NCBI GenBank assembly: GCA_965221405.1
Contig: CBDCSE010000001.1
Location: 1,116,001 to 1,180,000 of the forward strand
Source of the DNA: JAPOUP01 sp965221405
GTDB lineage: Bacteria > Pseudomonadota > Alphaproteobacteria > Rhodobacterales > Rhodobacteraceae
Direction: 5' to 3'
DNA: 64,000 bases
Below are positions 46,516 through 55,756 of this stretch, piece after piece (position 1 is the first letter of the stretch; every line of letters begins with the position of its first letter). Both the position numbers and the translations under genes were made by a program. A model generated the notes under the pieces. It did not search any database. It had not been told where the DNA came from and worked only from the letters and a program-made list of their open reading frames with translations.

Positions 46516-47271
46516 TCAGTCCCGGTTCAGAGTTCGTTCAGGCAAGCAAAAATCAGGCAGACTGTCGAAAGCCGCGCGGAGGGCCTCGCCCCAGACTTCC
46601 GAAATCGTCTGATAGTACTGGTCGTCGCGGGAGATACGCCCGGCCGTGCCCGGCAAAAGACTGCCAGCCTCGTATATCTGGTAATCGATCGGCAAATCAA
46701 CTGACAGATTGGCCTTGATCGTGCTGTCGAAACTCACCAGCAGTAGCTTGATCGCATCCTCGAAGCTCATGTCCCGATCATAGGCCCTGACCAGAATCGG
46801 ACGACCGTATTTGGTCTCACCGATCTGGAAAAAGGGCGTGTCGGTGGAAGATTCGATAAAGTTACCTTCCGGATAAACCATAAAGAGCCGCGGCTCACCC
46901 GCTCCGATCTGACCACCAACGATCAACGTGGCGTTGAAGGAGCTATCGGCCTCCATACCCGCCGGACGATAGGTCGAAATCACCCCGCGTAGCGTGTCAC
47001 CGACCATTCGCGCTACCTGAAACATTGATTCCTGATCGAGGATCGACGGGCTGCGCGCTCCATGTGCCTTTGTGCGCTCATCCAGGATGGAAACAACGGC
47101 CTGCGTGGTGGCGACGTTCCCGGACGTCATAAGAAAAATGGCCGAACTGCCCGGACGCGACCAGACATGCGTTTTCCTGAACGTGGAGATGTTGTCGATG
47201 CCGGCGTTGGTACGGGTATCGGACATCATCACGAGTCCGCGTGACAGTTGCAGGCCAACACAGTAGGTCAT
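46516..47271 (-). CDS. Anbu-type proteasome-related peptidase
   Basis: 251 residues starting MTYCVGLQLSRGLVMMSDTRTNAGIDNISTF, the hallmark of Anbu (bacterial HslV/proteasome homologue), with Thr2 as candidate N-terminal nucleophile after Met removal. Further signs are FLMTSGNVATTQAVVSIL and DRDMSFEDAIKLLLVSFDSTIKANLSVDLP. It is last of a four-gene set with transglutaminase, alpha-E and circularly permuted ATP-grasp proteins, an arrangement known from many proteobacteria. The physiological substrate is not known. Confidence 0.9.
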   Translation of the reverse strand: MTYCVGLQLSRGLVMMSDTRTNAGIDNISTFRKTHVWSRPGSSAIFLMTSGNVATTQAVVSILDERTKAHGARSPSILDQESMFQVARMVGDTLRGVISTYRPAGMEADSSFNATLIVGGQIGAGEPRLFMVYPEGNFIESSTDTPFFQIGETKYGRPILVRAYDRDMSFEDAIKLLLVSFDSTIKANLSVDLPIDYQIYEAGSLLPGTAGRISRDDQYYQTISEVWGEALRAAFDSLPDFCLPERTLNRD

Positions 47272-47301
47272 CAGGGCACTCTCGACTGGACCGCGGCGAC
47301 C

Positions 47302-48105
47302 TTACTGCTGCACCTGAAGGCTGACGGCAAGGGTTTCCTGCCCGTTATCGCCCCAACGCATACCGGAAATCGGGGCCGCCTCACGATAATCCAGACCCGT
47401 CGCCACCCGCACATGGCGCTCGTCCGGCGATATGCCATTCGAGACATCGAATGACACCCAGCCGATCCCATCCACATGGGCCTCGGCCCATGCGTGCGTC
47501 GCATCCTGACCCACACGGTCATCCATCAGCAGATAGCCCGACACGTAACGCGCCGGAAACCCCATGGCGCGCGCGGCGGCAACAAAAACGTGGCTGTGAT
47601 CCTGACAGACGCCCTGCCCGACCGCGAGCGCGGCCTCCGCGCTCGTTTCGACCCCGGTCCTGCCGGTAACGTAAGCGACTGCTTCACGGATCCGCGCACT
47701 CAGAAGATGCAGGCGGGCGATGGCGTCCTTTTCGTCGTCACGCACGCCCCGAACCAGTTTGCGCACGGTCTGGCCCGGGCGGCTCAGAGGCGTGGCTCGC
47801 CTGAAGTACCATAGGGGAGCGTAACCGGTATGCTGACCGAGAATTCCGGAGATATCGGTGGTCGCGACCTCACCGGTGCAGGTGATAACCAATTCATGCG
47901 GATCATCATGAAAGCTGATAAGCTTGACTGTATTGGCGTGCTGGTCCTCGAATTCCAGCTCGACCTTGCCACCCTGGATCTCGATCGACCACACCAGCAC
48001 GTTCTGACCGGGAAGACTTCTGGGTGTCAGGCGCACCTGCTGCAGCCCGTAGGTGACAGGTCCCTCGTAGCAGTAGCGGGTGATATGCGAAATCTTCAGC
48101 TGCAT
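47302..48105 (-). CDS. Transglutaminase-like cysteine peptidase family protein
   Basis: 267 residues. An N-terminal bacterial transglutaminase domain (MQLKISHITRYCYEGPVTYGLQQVRLTPR) and core VGQGVCQDHSHVFVAAARAMGFPARYVSGYLL (catalytic Cys), then DATHAWAEAHVDGIGWVSFDVSNG (His, Asp). Members cleave or transfer amide bonds in peptides. It sits between the Anbu and alpha-E genes, 7 bases from the latter, in one operon. Confidence 0.93.
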   Translation of the reverse strand: MQLKISHITRYCYEGPVTYGLQQVRLTPRSLPGQNVLVWSIEIQGGKVELEFEDQHANTVKLISFHDDPHELVITCTGEVATTDISGILGQHTGYAPLWYFRRATPLSRPGQTVRKLVRGVRDDEKDAIARLHLLSARIREAVAYVTGRTGVETSAEAALAVGQGVCQDHSHVFVAAARAMGFPARYVSGYLLMDDRVGQDATHAWAEAHVDGIGWVSFDVSNGISPDERHVRVATGLDYREAAPISGMRWGDNGQETLAVSLQVQQ

Positions 48106-48112
48106 CTACGCC

Positions 48113-49054
48113 TCAGCAAGAAAAACGGTAATCGGTCTCAATCTGCGTACCCAACCCAGCGATGTCTGAAAGGAAATCAAGGAGGAACTCGTGCAGGCCG
48201 CGGTCAAAAACCGCATTGATCCGGGTACCTGTCAATAGGCCCTGAATTCTGTCGATCCTTTCATGGCAAGGTAGGCGCTTACCGTAATCAAGTTCCAGAT
48301 AGCCCAGATTGTCCGCGATCTTGCGTCCGCAGAAAGCCAGTGACCGCGGCATTCGACCGTCCAGGATCAGGAATTCCGCGATTGCGCGGGGGCTTATATC
48401 ACCACCGTAAAGAAATCGGAACGCACGCTGGCCAGCAACGGATCGCAGGATGGTTTCCCACTGGACATTATCCAGACTGGACCCGATCTGGGCGAGGGAC
48501 GGAAGCAGCACGTAGTATTTCACGTCCAGGATCCGCGCCGAGTTGTCAGCTCGTTCAATGAAGGTGCCGATCCGGGCGAAATCGTAGATGTCATTGCGCA
48601 GCATGGTACCGTGAAGGGCGCCGCGCACCTGCGCCGACTGCTGGCGGATCAGGGTCAGCACGTTAGGCAGATCGCGTTCAGGCACGGGGCGGGCCAGGGC
48701 CCTGCTCAGCGTAATCCAGCACTCGTTGGTCGCTTCCCAGACCTCACGCGTCAGCGCGATCCGTACCAGACGGGCGTTGTCCCGCGCAAGCTTTATGGCG
48801 GACATCACACTTGCGGGATTTGCTCCGTCGCGCAGCAGAAAATCAACGACACCGGCACCGTTGATCTCGCCGCGGGCATCCTGATAGGTCGTGCGAACGC
48901 TGATCGTGTCCAATACGCTGCCCCATTCCTCATCGGCACTTTCAGGTCGGGTCAACGCGATTCGAAAGCCTGCCTCGATCAGCCGGGCGGTATTTTCGGA
49001 CCGTTCGAGATAACGAAACATCCAATAGAGCCCACCCGCGGTCTTGCCCAACAT
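48113..49054 (-). CDS. Alpha-E domain protein
   Basis: 313 residues. Starts MLGKTAGGLYWMFRYLERSENTARLIEAGFRIAL, the alpha-E (DUF403) signature, and is all-helical with ERADNSARILDVKYY near the middle. It always occurs with circularly permuted ATP-grasp proteins; proposed to support peptide ligation. Its start lies 4 bases after the ATP-grasp stop. Confidence 0.92.
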   Translation of the reverse strand: MLGKTAGGLYWMFRYLERSENTARLIEAGFRIALTRPESADEEWGSVLDTISVRTTYQDARGEINGAGVVDFLLRDGANPASVMSAIKLARDNARLVRIALTREVWEATNECWITLSRALARPVPERDLPNVLTLIRQQSAQVRGALHGTMLRNDIYDFARIGTFIERADNSARILDVKYYVLLPSLAQIGSSLDNVQWETILRSVAGQRAFRFLYGGDISPRAIAEFLILDGRMPRSLAFCGRKIADNLGYLELDYGKRLPCHERIDRIQGLLTGTRINAVFDRGLHEFLLDFLSDIAGLGTQIETDYRFSC

Positions 49055-49058
49055 CGCT

Positions 49059-50486
49059 TCAGTCCTCCAAGACCCATGTGTCCTTTGTTCCCCCACCCTG
49101 GGACGAATTGACTACCAGCGATCCCTTTTTCAGGGCCACGCGCGTCAGCCCTCCCGGCGTTATCTCGATGCGGTCGGGAGCCACCAGAACGAATGGGCGC
49201 AGATCAACATGGCGGGGTGCCAGACCCTTCCCTGTAAGGATGGGCACCGTGGACAGCGCCAGTGTCGGCTGGGCGATGTATCTTACCGACCGGGCGGCCA
49301 GTTTGGCGCGGAATTCCGCGATCTCCCTTTTCGAGGCAGCGGGGCCCACTAACATACCATAACCGCCGGAACCGTGGACTTCCTTGACCACCAGATCACC
49401 CAGGTTCTCCATAACATAGGCGAGACTGTCGGGATCCGAGCAGCGCCATGTGGGTACATTCTTCAGAATCGCCTTTTCGCCGGTGTAGAACTCGACGATA
49501 TCCGGCATGTAGCTGTAGATTGCCTTGTCGTCAGCGATCCCGGTGCCAGGCGCGTTTGCCAGGGTAATCCCGCCGGCGCGGTAGACATCCATAATTCCCG
49601 GCACACCCAGCATGGAATCAGCCCGGAAGGTCAGCGGATCGAGGAAGTCGTCATCCACCCGACGATATAACACGTCCACGGGGTTGAATCCACGGGTCGT
49701 TCGCATGGCGATCCGGCCATGCACAACACGCAGATCGTGACCTTCGACCAGTTCCGCCCCCATCTGGTCGGCCAGAAATGCGTGTTCGAAATAAGCCGAG
49801 TTGTGGATGCCAGGCGTAAGAACCGCGATCTGCGGTTTTCCTGTCGTGGCACGTGGCGCGGCATCGGCCAGACTTTTCCGCAGACGTATCGGATAGCTCT
49901 GTACCTGCCGCACCTTGATTCTGGTAAAGAGTTCGGGAAACATCTGCAGCATAGTCTCCCGGTTTTCCAGCATGTAGCTGACGCCTGATGGTGTTCTGGC
50001 GTTATCTTCAAGAACTAAGAACTCATCCTCACCCGTGCGCACCACATCGACCCCCACGACATGGGTGTAGACTCCCCCCGGCGGCGTGACCCCGATCATC
50101 TGCGGCAGGAAAGCATCGTTCCCGGAGATCAGTTCGGTGGGAATACGGCCTGCGCGAATGATCTCCTGCCGGTGATAGATGTCATGCAGAAACGCGTTGA
50201 TCGCACGCACACGCTGCTCGATTCCACGCCTCAGCTTAGCCCATTCCCGTCCCGAAAGGATGCGAGGCACGATATCGAACGGGATCAGCCGCTCGTCTGC
50301 CTCGGCCTGACCATAGACATTGAAAGTTATACCTGTGCGACGGAAAAAGTCTTCGGCCTCGGCGGATTTCTTGCGAAGGTGACGGAGATCCTCACCCTCG
50401 AACCAGTCGCGGAACTGGCGGTATGGAGCGCGTATCTCCGTATCGCCACCGGTCATCTCGTCGAAGGAGTCGGATGTCTTGCCCAT
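49059..50486 (-). CDS. Circularly permuted type 2 ATP-grasp protein
   Basis: 475 residues from ATG 50486 (MGKTSDSFDEMTGG). Motifs: VYGQAEADERLIPFDIVPRILSGREWAKLRRGIEQRVRAINAFLHDIYHRQ, DEFLVLEDNARTPSGVSYMLENR, and KEVHGSGGYGMLVGPAAS near the C-terminus. This family probably ligates amino acids or peptides using ATP. It heads the four-gene operon with alpha-E, transglutaminase and Anbu. The frame is open 45 codons upstream, but conservation begins at this ATG. Confidence 0.93.
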   Translation of the reverse strand: MGKTSDSFDEMTGGDTEIRAPYRQFRDWFEGEDLRHLRKKSAEAEDFFRRTGITFNVYGQAEADERLIPFDIVPRILSGREWAKLRRGIEQRVRAINAFLHDIYHRQEIIRAGRIPTELISGNDAFLPQMIGVTPPGGVYTHVVGVDVVRTGEDEFLVLEDNARTPSGVSYMLENRETMLQMFPELFTRIKVRQVQSYPIRLRKSLADAAPRATTGKPQIAVLTPGIHNSAYFEHAFLADQMGAELVEGHDLRVVHGRIAMRTTRGFNPVDVLYRRVDDDFLDPLTFRADSMLGVPGIMDVYRAGGITLANAPGTGIADDKAIYSYMPDIVEFYTGEKAILKNVPTWRCSDPDSLAYVMENLGDLVVKEVHGSGGYGMLVGPAASKREIAEFRAKLAARSVRYIAQPTLALSTVPILTGKGLAPRHVDLRPFVLVAPDRIEITPGGLTRVALKKGSLVVNSSQGGGTKDTWVLED

Positions 50487-50913
50487 AGAGGTCAGCCTAC
50501 AGAAACGATGTGGAGTTTCAACGGGCCGATCCCAATCACCGGCGAATCGAACGAAATCCAGCGTGTCTCTGGGTATTTGCCCAAATAACTGGCAGCTTAC
50601 GTTTGTGTCCAAAGCAGGCAATGGCCGAATTGGGGCTTCGATATGTGGTCATTGGCGGCAGATCATCCCTTACGGGCCCCTTCACGACCGATAGACGAGA
50701 CCTCGCCTCAAAGCGCCGTGCGACCGTCGAGATTTCCTACCTCCACTCCTTGACGATATACCGGAACCGCCTCCGGCCTCCGCCGCCGCTACGTTGGGCT
50801 GCGGGCGGATGATGGAATGCCGTCACCTACCCCATGCCTTCCGCACCAGGATCTCGCTTATGCGTAAGCCAGCGCGGCAATCGGCATTCAGGAGTCGTGA
50901 CAGGGTCCCCGTC
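50487..50913. other. Promoter-side region of the ATP-grasp operon
   Basis: About 430 bases between the first gene of the Anbu operon and the Uma2 3' fragment. It should contain the operon promoter. No gene or hairpin recognised. Confidence 0.4.
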
Positions 50914-51292
50914 CTATGCGGCGCTTTCCGGCCAGAGCGCGTCGAGCGGGAAGGTGATGGCGTCGAAGGGCGGGAGCGAGACCGGGGCGCCGTCGGCCAG
51001 CGTGGCCAGAAGCACCCGGCGGCCGTCCTCCAGCCCGAACGCCTCCAGCGTCCTGGCGTCGGGATCGACGAGCCACAGGTGGGAGACGCCCTCGCGGGCG
51101 TAGATTCCCGACTTCTCGTGGCGGTCGATGCGGCGGGTCGACGGCGAGAGCACCTCGCAGGCCCAGTCGGGCGCGACGGTGCAGTAGGCCGTGTCGGGGT
51201 ATTCGGGCATGGTGTCGCGCCGCCAGCCGCCCAGGTCCGGCACCACGATGTCGGCGCCCAGATGCAGCTCCGGCCCGAAGACGATCCACCAG
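50914..51292 (-). pseudogene. Uma2 family endonuclease, 3' part (split by IS)
   Basis: Minus-strand frame WWIVFGPELHLGADIVVPDLGGWRRDTM, then VAPDWACEVLSPSTRRIDRHEKSGIYAREGVSHLWLVDPDARTLEAF to a stop at 50914. This is the C-terminal two-thirds of a Uma2/DUF820 PD-(D/E)xK-type protein with its catalytic E.LSPST and WLVDP motifs intact. The N-terminal third lies at 53019-53240. The join would read GPGG then WWIV, which matches the family, so one insertion explains the break. Confidence 0.8.
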
Positions 51293-53018
51293 ATGCCATG
51301 AGACGCGCCGGGGTTTGCCTCTGGGGGCGATCCGGTGCAGGGGAATGTGATGGTTCCAGCATATGGTGGCAGGGGGGCCGAAAGGCGGCACCCCTTGCCG
51401 GATGAGAGGAGAATGCGATGACCTGTCCGACCACACCCTCCGGAGGGGAGACCGGCACGGTTCACGCGGCGCCGCAGGTGAGCGGCACGGGCTGGATCCT
51501 GGCGGTGGGCGATCCGGCGGACGCGTCGAGGACAGGCCTGCACGGGCTGGCGCCGCTACGGAGGTGGACGGGCTGCCCGCGAAGCTTTGGCGGGCGCGGG
51601 AGCGGGCCGCCGCCGTCTCCGGCGGGGATGTCCGCGTGATGCCGGTCCACGGGGCCGGGTACGGGGGCTTCCGGGTGGCGCGCCGCCCGGGGGCGAGGAT
51701 CCCGGGGTGGTGGTCCGCCACCCCGCGGGCCCCGGGGTCGTGCGGCGCGGCGGGAAGGGGAGGACCGGCCGGACCGGCGCGCGCGGGATGGTGCGGGCGC
51801 TCCGGGCCCGGGACGGCGGCGACCGGGACGCGATGTCGCCGGTGCGGGTGCCGACGGGCGCGGAGGAGGAGGGGAGGCGGCTGCTGAGGCGCCGGGAGCG
51901 GCCCGTGAGGGAGCGGCCGCGTCTGGCGGGCGCGGTCGCGGGACTCCTGCGGCCGCGCGGCGTGCCGCCCGGGGATCCGGCGAAGGCCGGGTTCCGGGAC
52001 CGGCCCGGGGGATCGAGACCGCCTGCGGCACGGGGCTGCCGCCGGGGCTCCTGGCGGAGATCCATGGCGTCCTGGACCGCCTGGAGCCGGGCGCCGCCGG
52101 GACGGAGGCGGTGGAGGCGGACAGGGCGGCGGCGCCCAGGCCGGACCGGGAGGCGGCGGCGCGGGAGGCGCGTGACGGCCCCGGGGACGGCGGTGCGGAG
52201 GCGGGGACGCCGCCTGGAGCCGCGCCCACGGCACCGGCGCATGCCCGCCACGCGGCGGTGCCGGGCCGGACGGGGGGGATCGGCCCGAACGGTGCGCCGC
52301 TGCCGGGCGCGGAACTGTCCTGCCGGGACCTGCGCAACCGGCGCGGGCCGGCCAGTCCCGCCGGGCCGGGGCCGGTGCCGTGGCCGGGCGGCGCGGTGGA
52401 CCGCGACCGGGGCCCGGCAAGGCCGGCGGCCCGATGCCGCCAAAACACCTGGCGCGGATGGCCTGGCGCTGGCTCCACCACCAGCCGCACGGCGCGCTGT
52501 CGGGGTGGTCCGTGCAGTACGTGAGCGCCCGCGACGGGCGGCCGGGCAGGCGCGGGATCGTGGCGCTGCCCGGGAAGCTTCCGGGGGCGCCGGTGCGGTT
52601 CGCCACGACCGGGCTGGCGCACGGGGGCGCCGTCCTGTCGAAGGCGCCGGCGTAGGGGGAGGCGGACACCGGACACCGGACACCCGGGCGGCCCGACGGG
52701 GCCCTCGGGGAACCCGGGCAGGGCGTGTGACCGGCGCGGGGCATGGTTCGCCGCATCCCGCGGCACCGTCCGTCCAGATGGGTCCCGCCCCCCGGAACGT
52801 CGCACCGCCCGAACGGGGCGCCCTGGTCACGGGGCCGGCGTCCGCCGGCCAACCGAACCGGACAGGAGCCTGGACGCGCCGTCGGGTGTCAGGCGCTCCC
52901 TGGAAAGCGACGTTCCGCCTGGAGAATCCCCGAGCGGCGCCGGGCCGCCCCCGAGAGGAGACGGACCGGTGTGACACGTCATGAAGAAAGCGCTTGACGG
53001 GAGGGGGGCTCATAAGAG
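51293..53018 (+). mobile_element. IS110-type element inserted in a Uma2 gene
   Basis: About 1.7 kb between the two halves of the Uma2 gene, limits estimated from where each half loses homology. It carries a decayed IS110-type transposase on the plus strand. The right side holds gcgcttgacgggaggggggctcat, a sequence style seen at ends of IS110 elements. As usual for that family, no clear terminal inverted repeats or target duplication were seen. Confidence 0.65.
51418..52655 (+). pseudogene. Decayed IS110-type transposase
   Basis: Plus-strand pieces in several frames: KLWRARERAAAVSGGDVRV and GAGYGGFRVARRPGARI (about 51560-51700), GRTGRTGARGMVRAL where RAKTDRIDA..MVRAL is expected (about 51765-51800), MSPVRVPTGAEEEGRRLLRRRERPVRER (about 51830-51920), and C-terminal LARMAWRWLHHQPHGALSGW with RGIVALPGKLPGAPVRF (about 52445-52610). 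These match the IS110 subgroup with a RAKTDRID catalytic motif. Both aspartates of that motif are glycine. Frameshifts break the gene, and the transposase-specific core is missing. Confidence 0.7.
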
Positions 53019-53240
53019 CCGCCGGGGCCGTCTCCGTCCCCTGCCGAAAGGCCCGACGAGCTCTCCGCCGAGAATTGAACTCGCCCAGGCGTGGCGCGAG
53101 GCGGGCCGCGGATGGGTGTGGAGCGTGCCGGCGAGCACTTCCGCCACCATGCCGGGCGGCGCGTCCAGGACGTCCTGATAGGTCGCCCTTTGACCCGCGG
53201 CATCGATAGTTCTCCCGATGGTCCTGGCCGTTGCGCCCAT
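53019..53240 (-). pseudogene. Uma2 family endonuclease, 5' part
   Basis: Minus-strand ATG 53240 with GGGAGGGGACTGGC before it: MGATARTIGRTIDAAGQRATYQDVLDAPPGMVAEVLAGTLHTHPRPASRHAWASSILGGELVGPFGRG, the N-terminal domain of Uma2 proteins (RMT..DY..LPE...EIIDG). A one-base slip near 53030 shifts GDGPGG out of frame before the IS junction. Confidence 0.75.
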
Positions 53241-53507
53241 GCCAGTCCCCTCCCTGTCCATGCGGCGAATGGTGCCATATTGGATTTCGGAATGTCAATC
53301 TGGCCAATCAGTACCGTCGGTTGGGTTCACGCAAGCCTGTCCGGTTTTCGACAAGCCCACATTCTCTCTTTTGGCCCGGGCGAATTCTCCACCATCTGTC
53401 ATGGATTACGCGACCTCACAAACTGCCGGTGTTCCGCTCAATTCACCGAAACGGGAACAGATCTGGCTTTACCGGAACCTTTCCCTGTTTTCTGACTGTA
53501 TTGATGT

Positions 53508-53551
53508 CGGCAGAGGGACTCGAACCCCCGGCCCACTGACTACAAATCAGT
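53508..53551 (-). repeat. att-like duplicate of the tRNA-Thr 3' half
   Basis: 44 bases with one mismatch to 56608-56651, the anticodon-stem-to-acceptor part of the tRNA-Thr gene, in the same orientation. tRNA 3' halves are standard attachment sites of tyrosine-recombinase elements; the pair bounds about 3.1 kb holding an integrase remnant. Read as attL/attR of a decayed integrated element. Confidence 0.85.
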
Positions 53552-53747
53552 CAAGCGGCAGAGCGTCAAACGCGGTCAGGAAGGGACATCCCGTTAGACT
53601 TTCCTGCCTGCCTTCATGTTCATGCGGAAATGTCGCGATGGCAGGGCCTGACAGGAAACGCCTCCAGATCGACACGGAATGTTCGCCAATCGTTTGCCAG
53701 TCTGGCATGCGGCATGTGCGGAACCTCTCCGGGACAGGAGCCCTGCC

Positions 53748-54758
53748 ATGCCCTCGAATCGCGGCTCCCGACTGACCGAGCGCACCGTCGACGCCATCAG
53801 GCCAGGCGGTGCGGATGCCGTTCACTGGGACAGCCATCTGACGGGGTTCGGACTTCGCGTCCGCCGGTCCGGCCGCAAGAGCTACGTCGTGCGGACACGG
53901 GTGGACGGCAGGCTCCGCTGGTTCACCATCGGCCGGCATGGACCGCTGACGCCCGACGGCGCCGGGCGAAAGCGCTGGAGATCCGCGCCGACGCGGGGAA
54001 GGGCATCGACCCCCGCGCCGCCAGGACCCGGTGCGGAGCCGACCCGGCCATGGCCGACCTGTGCAGGCGGTTCCTTGAGGAACACGTCCGGAGCCATTGC
54101 AGGCCCGGCCCGCGACGGGAATACGAACGCCTGGTGGCGAGGCCCATCGTCCCGGCAATTGGGGCGATGAGGGTTCCGGACGTCCGGCGCAGGGACGTCG
54201 CGGAGCTGCACCACGGCCTTCGCGCGAAGCCCAGCCAGGCCAACCGGACGCTCAGCGTCCTCTCCAGGATGTTCCCGCTCGCGGAGATATGGGGCTGGCG
54301 GCCCGATGGCGCGAACCCCTCGGGCCGTCAGGCGCTACAGGGAACGCAGGCGCGAGCGGTTCCTGTCCGAGGAGGAGACGGCGCGGCCTCGCGCGAGGAC
54401 GGCAATCCCTGGGTTATCGCCGGACGCCCGGCCGGAACCCACCTCGCGGACCTGCAAGGCCCCTGGCGCCGCATCCGCGCGCGCCGGACTGGACGACGTG
54501 CGCATTCATGACCTCCGCCATAGCCACGCCTCGAGAGCGCCGGCGCTCGGAGAGGGACTGCTGGTGATCGGCCACACGCAGATCCAGACCACCGCGCGCT
54601 ACGCCCACCTTGCCCGGGACTCGATATGGGGCGCGGCTTCCCGGGTCACCGGGAGCATCGGCAGGGACCTGCTGGATGCCGGTCATGCCGGTTCCCGCGA
54701 GACTGCCGGCCGGGAACGAAGGGTGCGGCAGGATGATTCCACTTGCCCCATGACTTGA
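53748..54758 (+). pseudogene. Tyrosine recombinase/integrase, frameshifted
   Basis: N-terminus MPSNRGSRLTERTVDAIRPGGADAVHWDSHLTGFGLRVRRSGRKSYVVRTRVDGRLRWFTIGRHG matches the integrase DUF4102-type arm domain. A second frame continues ADLCRRFLEEHVRSHCRPGPRREYERLV...DVAELHHGLRAKPSQANRTLSVLSRMF, and a third gives IHDLRHSHASRA and IGHTQIQTTARYAHLA with catalytic HxxR and Tyr. At least two frameshifts are present, and a few residues are lost before IGHTQ. The element it mobilised targeted a tRNA gene nearby. Confidence 0.8.
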
Positions 54759-54791
54759 AGGCCGCAGGTTCGAATCCTGCCCCCGCAGCCA
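54750..54791 (+). repeat. 3' half of a tRNA-Met-like gene (att-like fragment)
   Basis: From CAT-like anticodon loop (ccatgacttgaaggccgcagg) through a perfect T arm (gcagg ttcgaat cctgc, 54764-54780) to CCCCGCA-G-CCA. The sequence resembles initiator or elongator tRNA-Met 3' halves. No D arm, anticodon 5' arm or acceptor 5' arm precedes it, so it is not a functional tRNA. It looks like a second attachment-site duplicate. Confidence 0.65.
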
Positions 54792-54814
54792 CCGAAACCG
54801 ACATCTCCGGCATG

Positions 54815-55030
54815 GGGATTTAGTCTTCCTGTTTTCGCGCCCGTTTCCGGCCCATTCGAGGATTGCACCGAGATCACAGTGCAGCACGGCATCCACCTCG
54901 GCCCATTTCTCGCCGGGGGTGAGCACGATGCGCTCGACCAAGCCGCTTATTGCGGACGCCGCCGCGTCGTGGTCCTCTGGATGGTCCAGCGCCTCGGCCA
55001 GCCGCGCTACCATCCTTGAGATGAACGTCG
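54815..55030 (-). pseudogene. Serine recombinase C-terminal fragment
   Basis: Minus frame MVARLAEALDHPEDHDAAASAISGLVERIVLTPGEKWAEVDAVLHCDLGAILEWAGN resembles the C-terminal end of large serine recombinases (aLR.LI..IvLtP....... v.L.GdLa.il..A). It then runs into the tRNA fragment without a normal stop. No catalytic serine domain is present nearby. Confidence 0.55.
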
Positions 55031-55409
55031 AGAGCTACCGACGCCACGCCATTCTCGACAGAGGCAAGCGAAAGGCATGCCGGCCGCCAAGCTACGCAAC
55101 CGAGAAAAACACCAGCGACTGAGCCGCCGACAGCTCAGCCAGAGCCGCCAAGGCAATCACGGCTCGCGGGAATCGCCTCCGCGGGCCGCTTCTTCTCCGA
55201 ACCGACGGCCCGCCGCGACAATCAAGACCCGAAACCGCTTGCAATCCACGCCGCGCACGACAATCATCAATTCGCCGCTGTCGCCGGGAATCTCATCGTG
55301 ATTGACGCACGGCTCTCACACAGGCTGTCGCACCATACTCCCCTCTCGATGGCGAAGGGCGCGTCGGGAACGAGCCTGAGATTGACCGCAAGAGCGGGAG
55401 AACGAGAGA
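55031..55409. other. Region between recombinase fragment and HU gene
   Basis: No recognisable gene. Part may be 5' recombinase sequence too decayed to read; the last 60 bases should carry the HU promoter. Confidence 0.4.
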
Positions 55410-55682
55410 GTGAAGAAGGCAGAGATAGTCGAGCGCGTGGCCGACGAGGCGGGTATCACGAAACAGGCGGCCCAAGCCGCTGTCGGTGGCGTGTTTGACG
55501 CCATCGCGGAGGCGCTGGCGCGGGGCGAGGACGTTTCCATCGTCGGCTTCGGCAGGTTCTCCAGAAAGGATCGGCCGGCCCGCGAGGGCAGAAACCCGCA
55601 CACAGGCGAACGCATCGCCATCGGCCCGTCGGCTGACGTGTCGTTCAAGGCAGGCAAGCTGCTGAAGGACTCGCTGAGCTGA
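55410..55682 (+). CDS. HU-family DNA-binding protein
   Basis: 90 residues from GTG: KKAEIVERVADEAGITKQAAQAAVGGVFDAIAEALARGEDVSIVGFGRFSRKDRPAREGRNPHTGERIAIGPSADVSFKAGKLLKDSL. The HU/IHF signature GFG.F......AR.GRNP.TG is complete. It bends DNA in the nucleoid; island-borne copies often aid integration. It is the only clearly intact gene in the tRNA-Thr element. Confidence 0.93.
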   Translation: MKKAEIVERVADEAGITKQAAQAAVGGVFDAIAEALARGEDVSIVGFGRFSRKDRPAREGRNPHTGERIAIGPSADVSFKAGKLLKDSLS

Positions 55683-55756
55683 CCATGGGCGGGCGAAAAG
55701 CGCATTGACGGTGGATCGCGCCGGAAGCGCGGGTGATTGATGGAGCGCGGAACGGG

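Noticed and set aside
51587..52984. A 465-codon plus-strand frame, and longer minus-strand frames, as new proteins
   Set aside because: IS110 motifs appear in several plus frames; minus frames are arginine/proline-rich shadows.
53231..53545. Plus-strand frames ending GLEPPAH/RTPGPLTTNQ
   Set aside because: They read through the tRNA-Thr repeat and are artefacts.
54414..55013. A minus-strand protein with GRIRTCGLQVM
   Set aside because: That peptide is a well-known translation artefact of tRNA sequence; only the upstream serine-recombinase-like part is kept.
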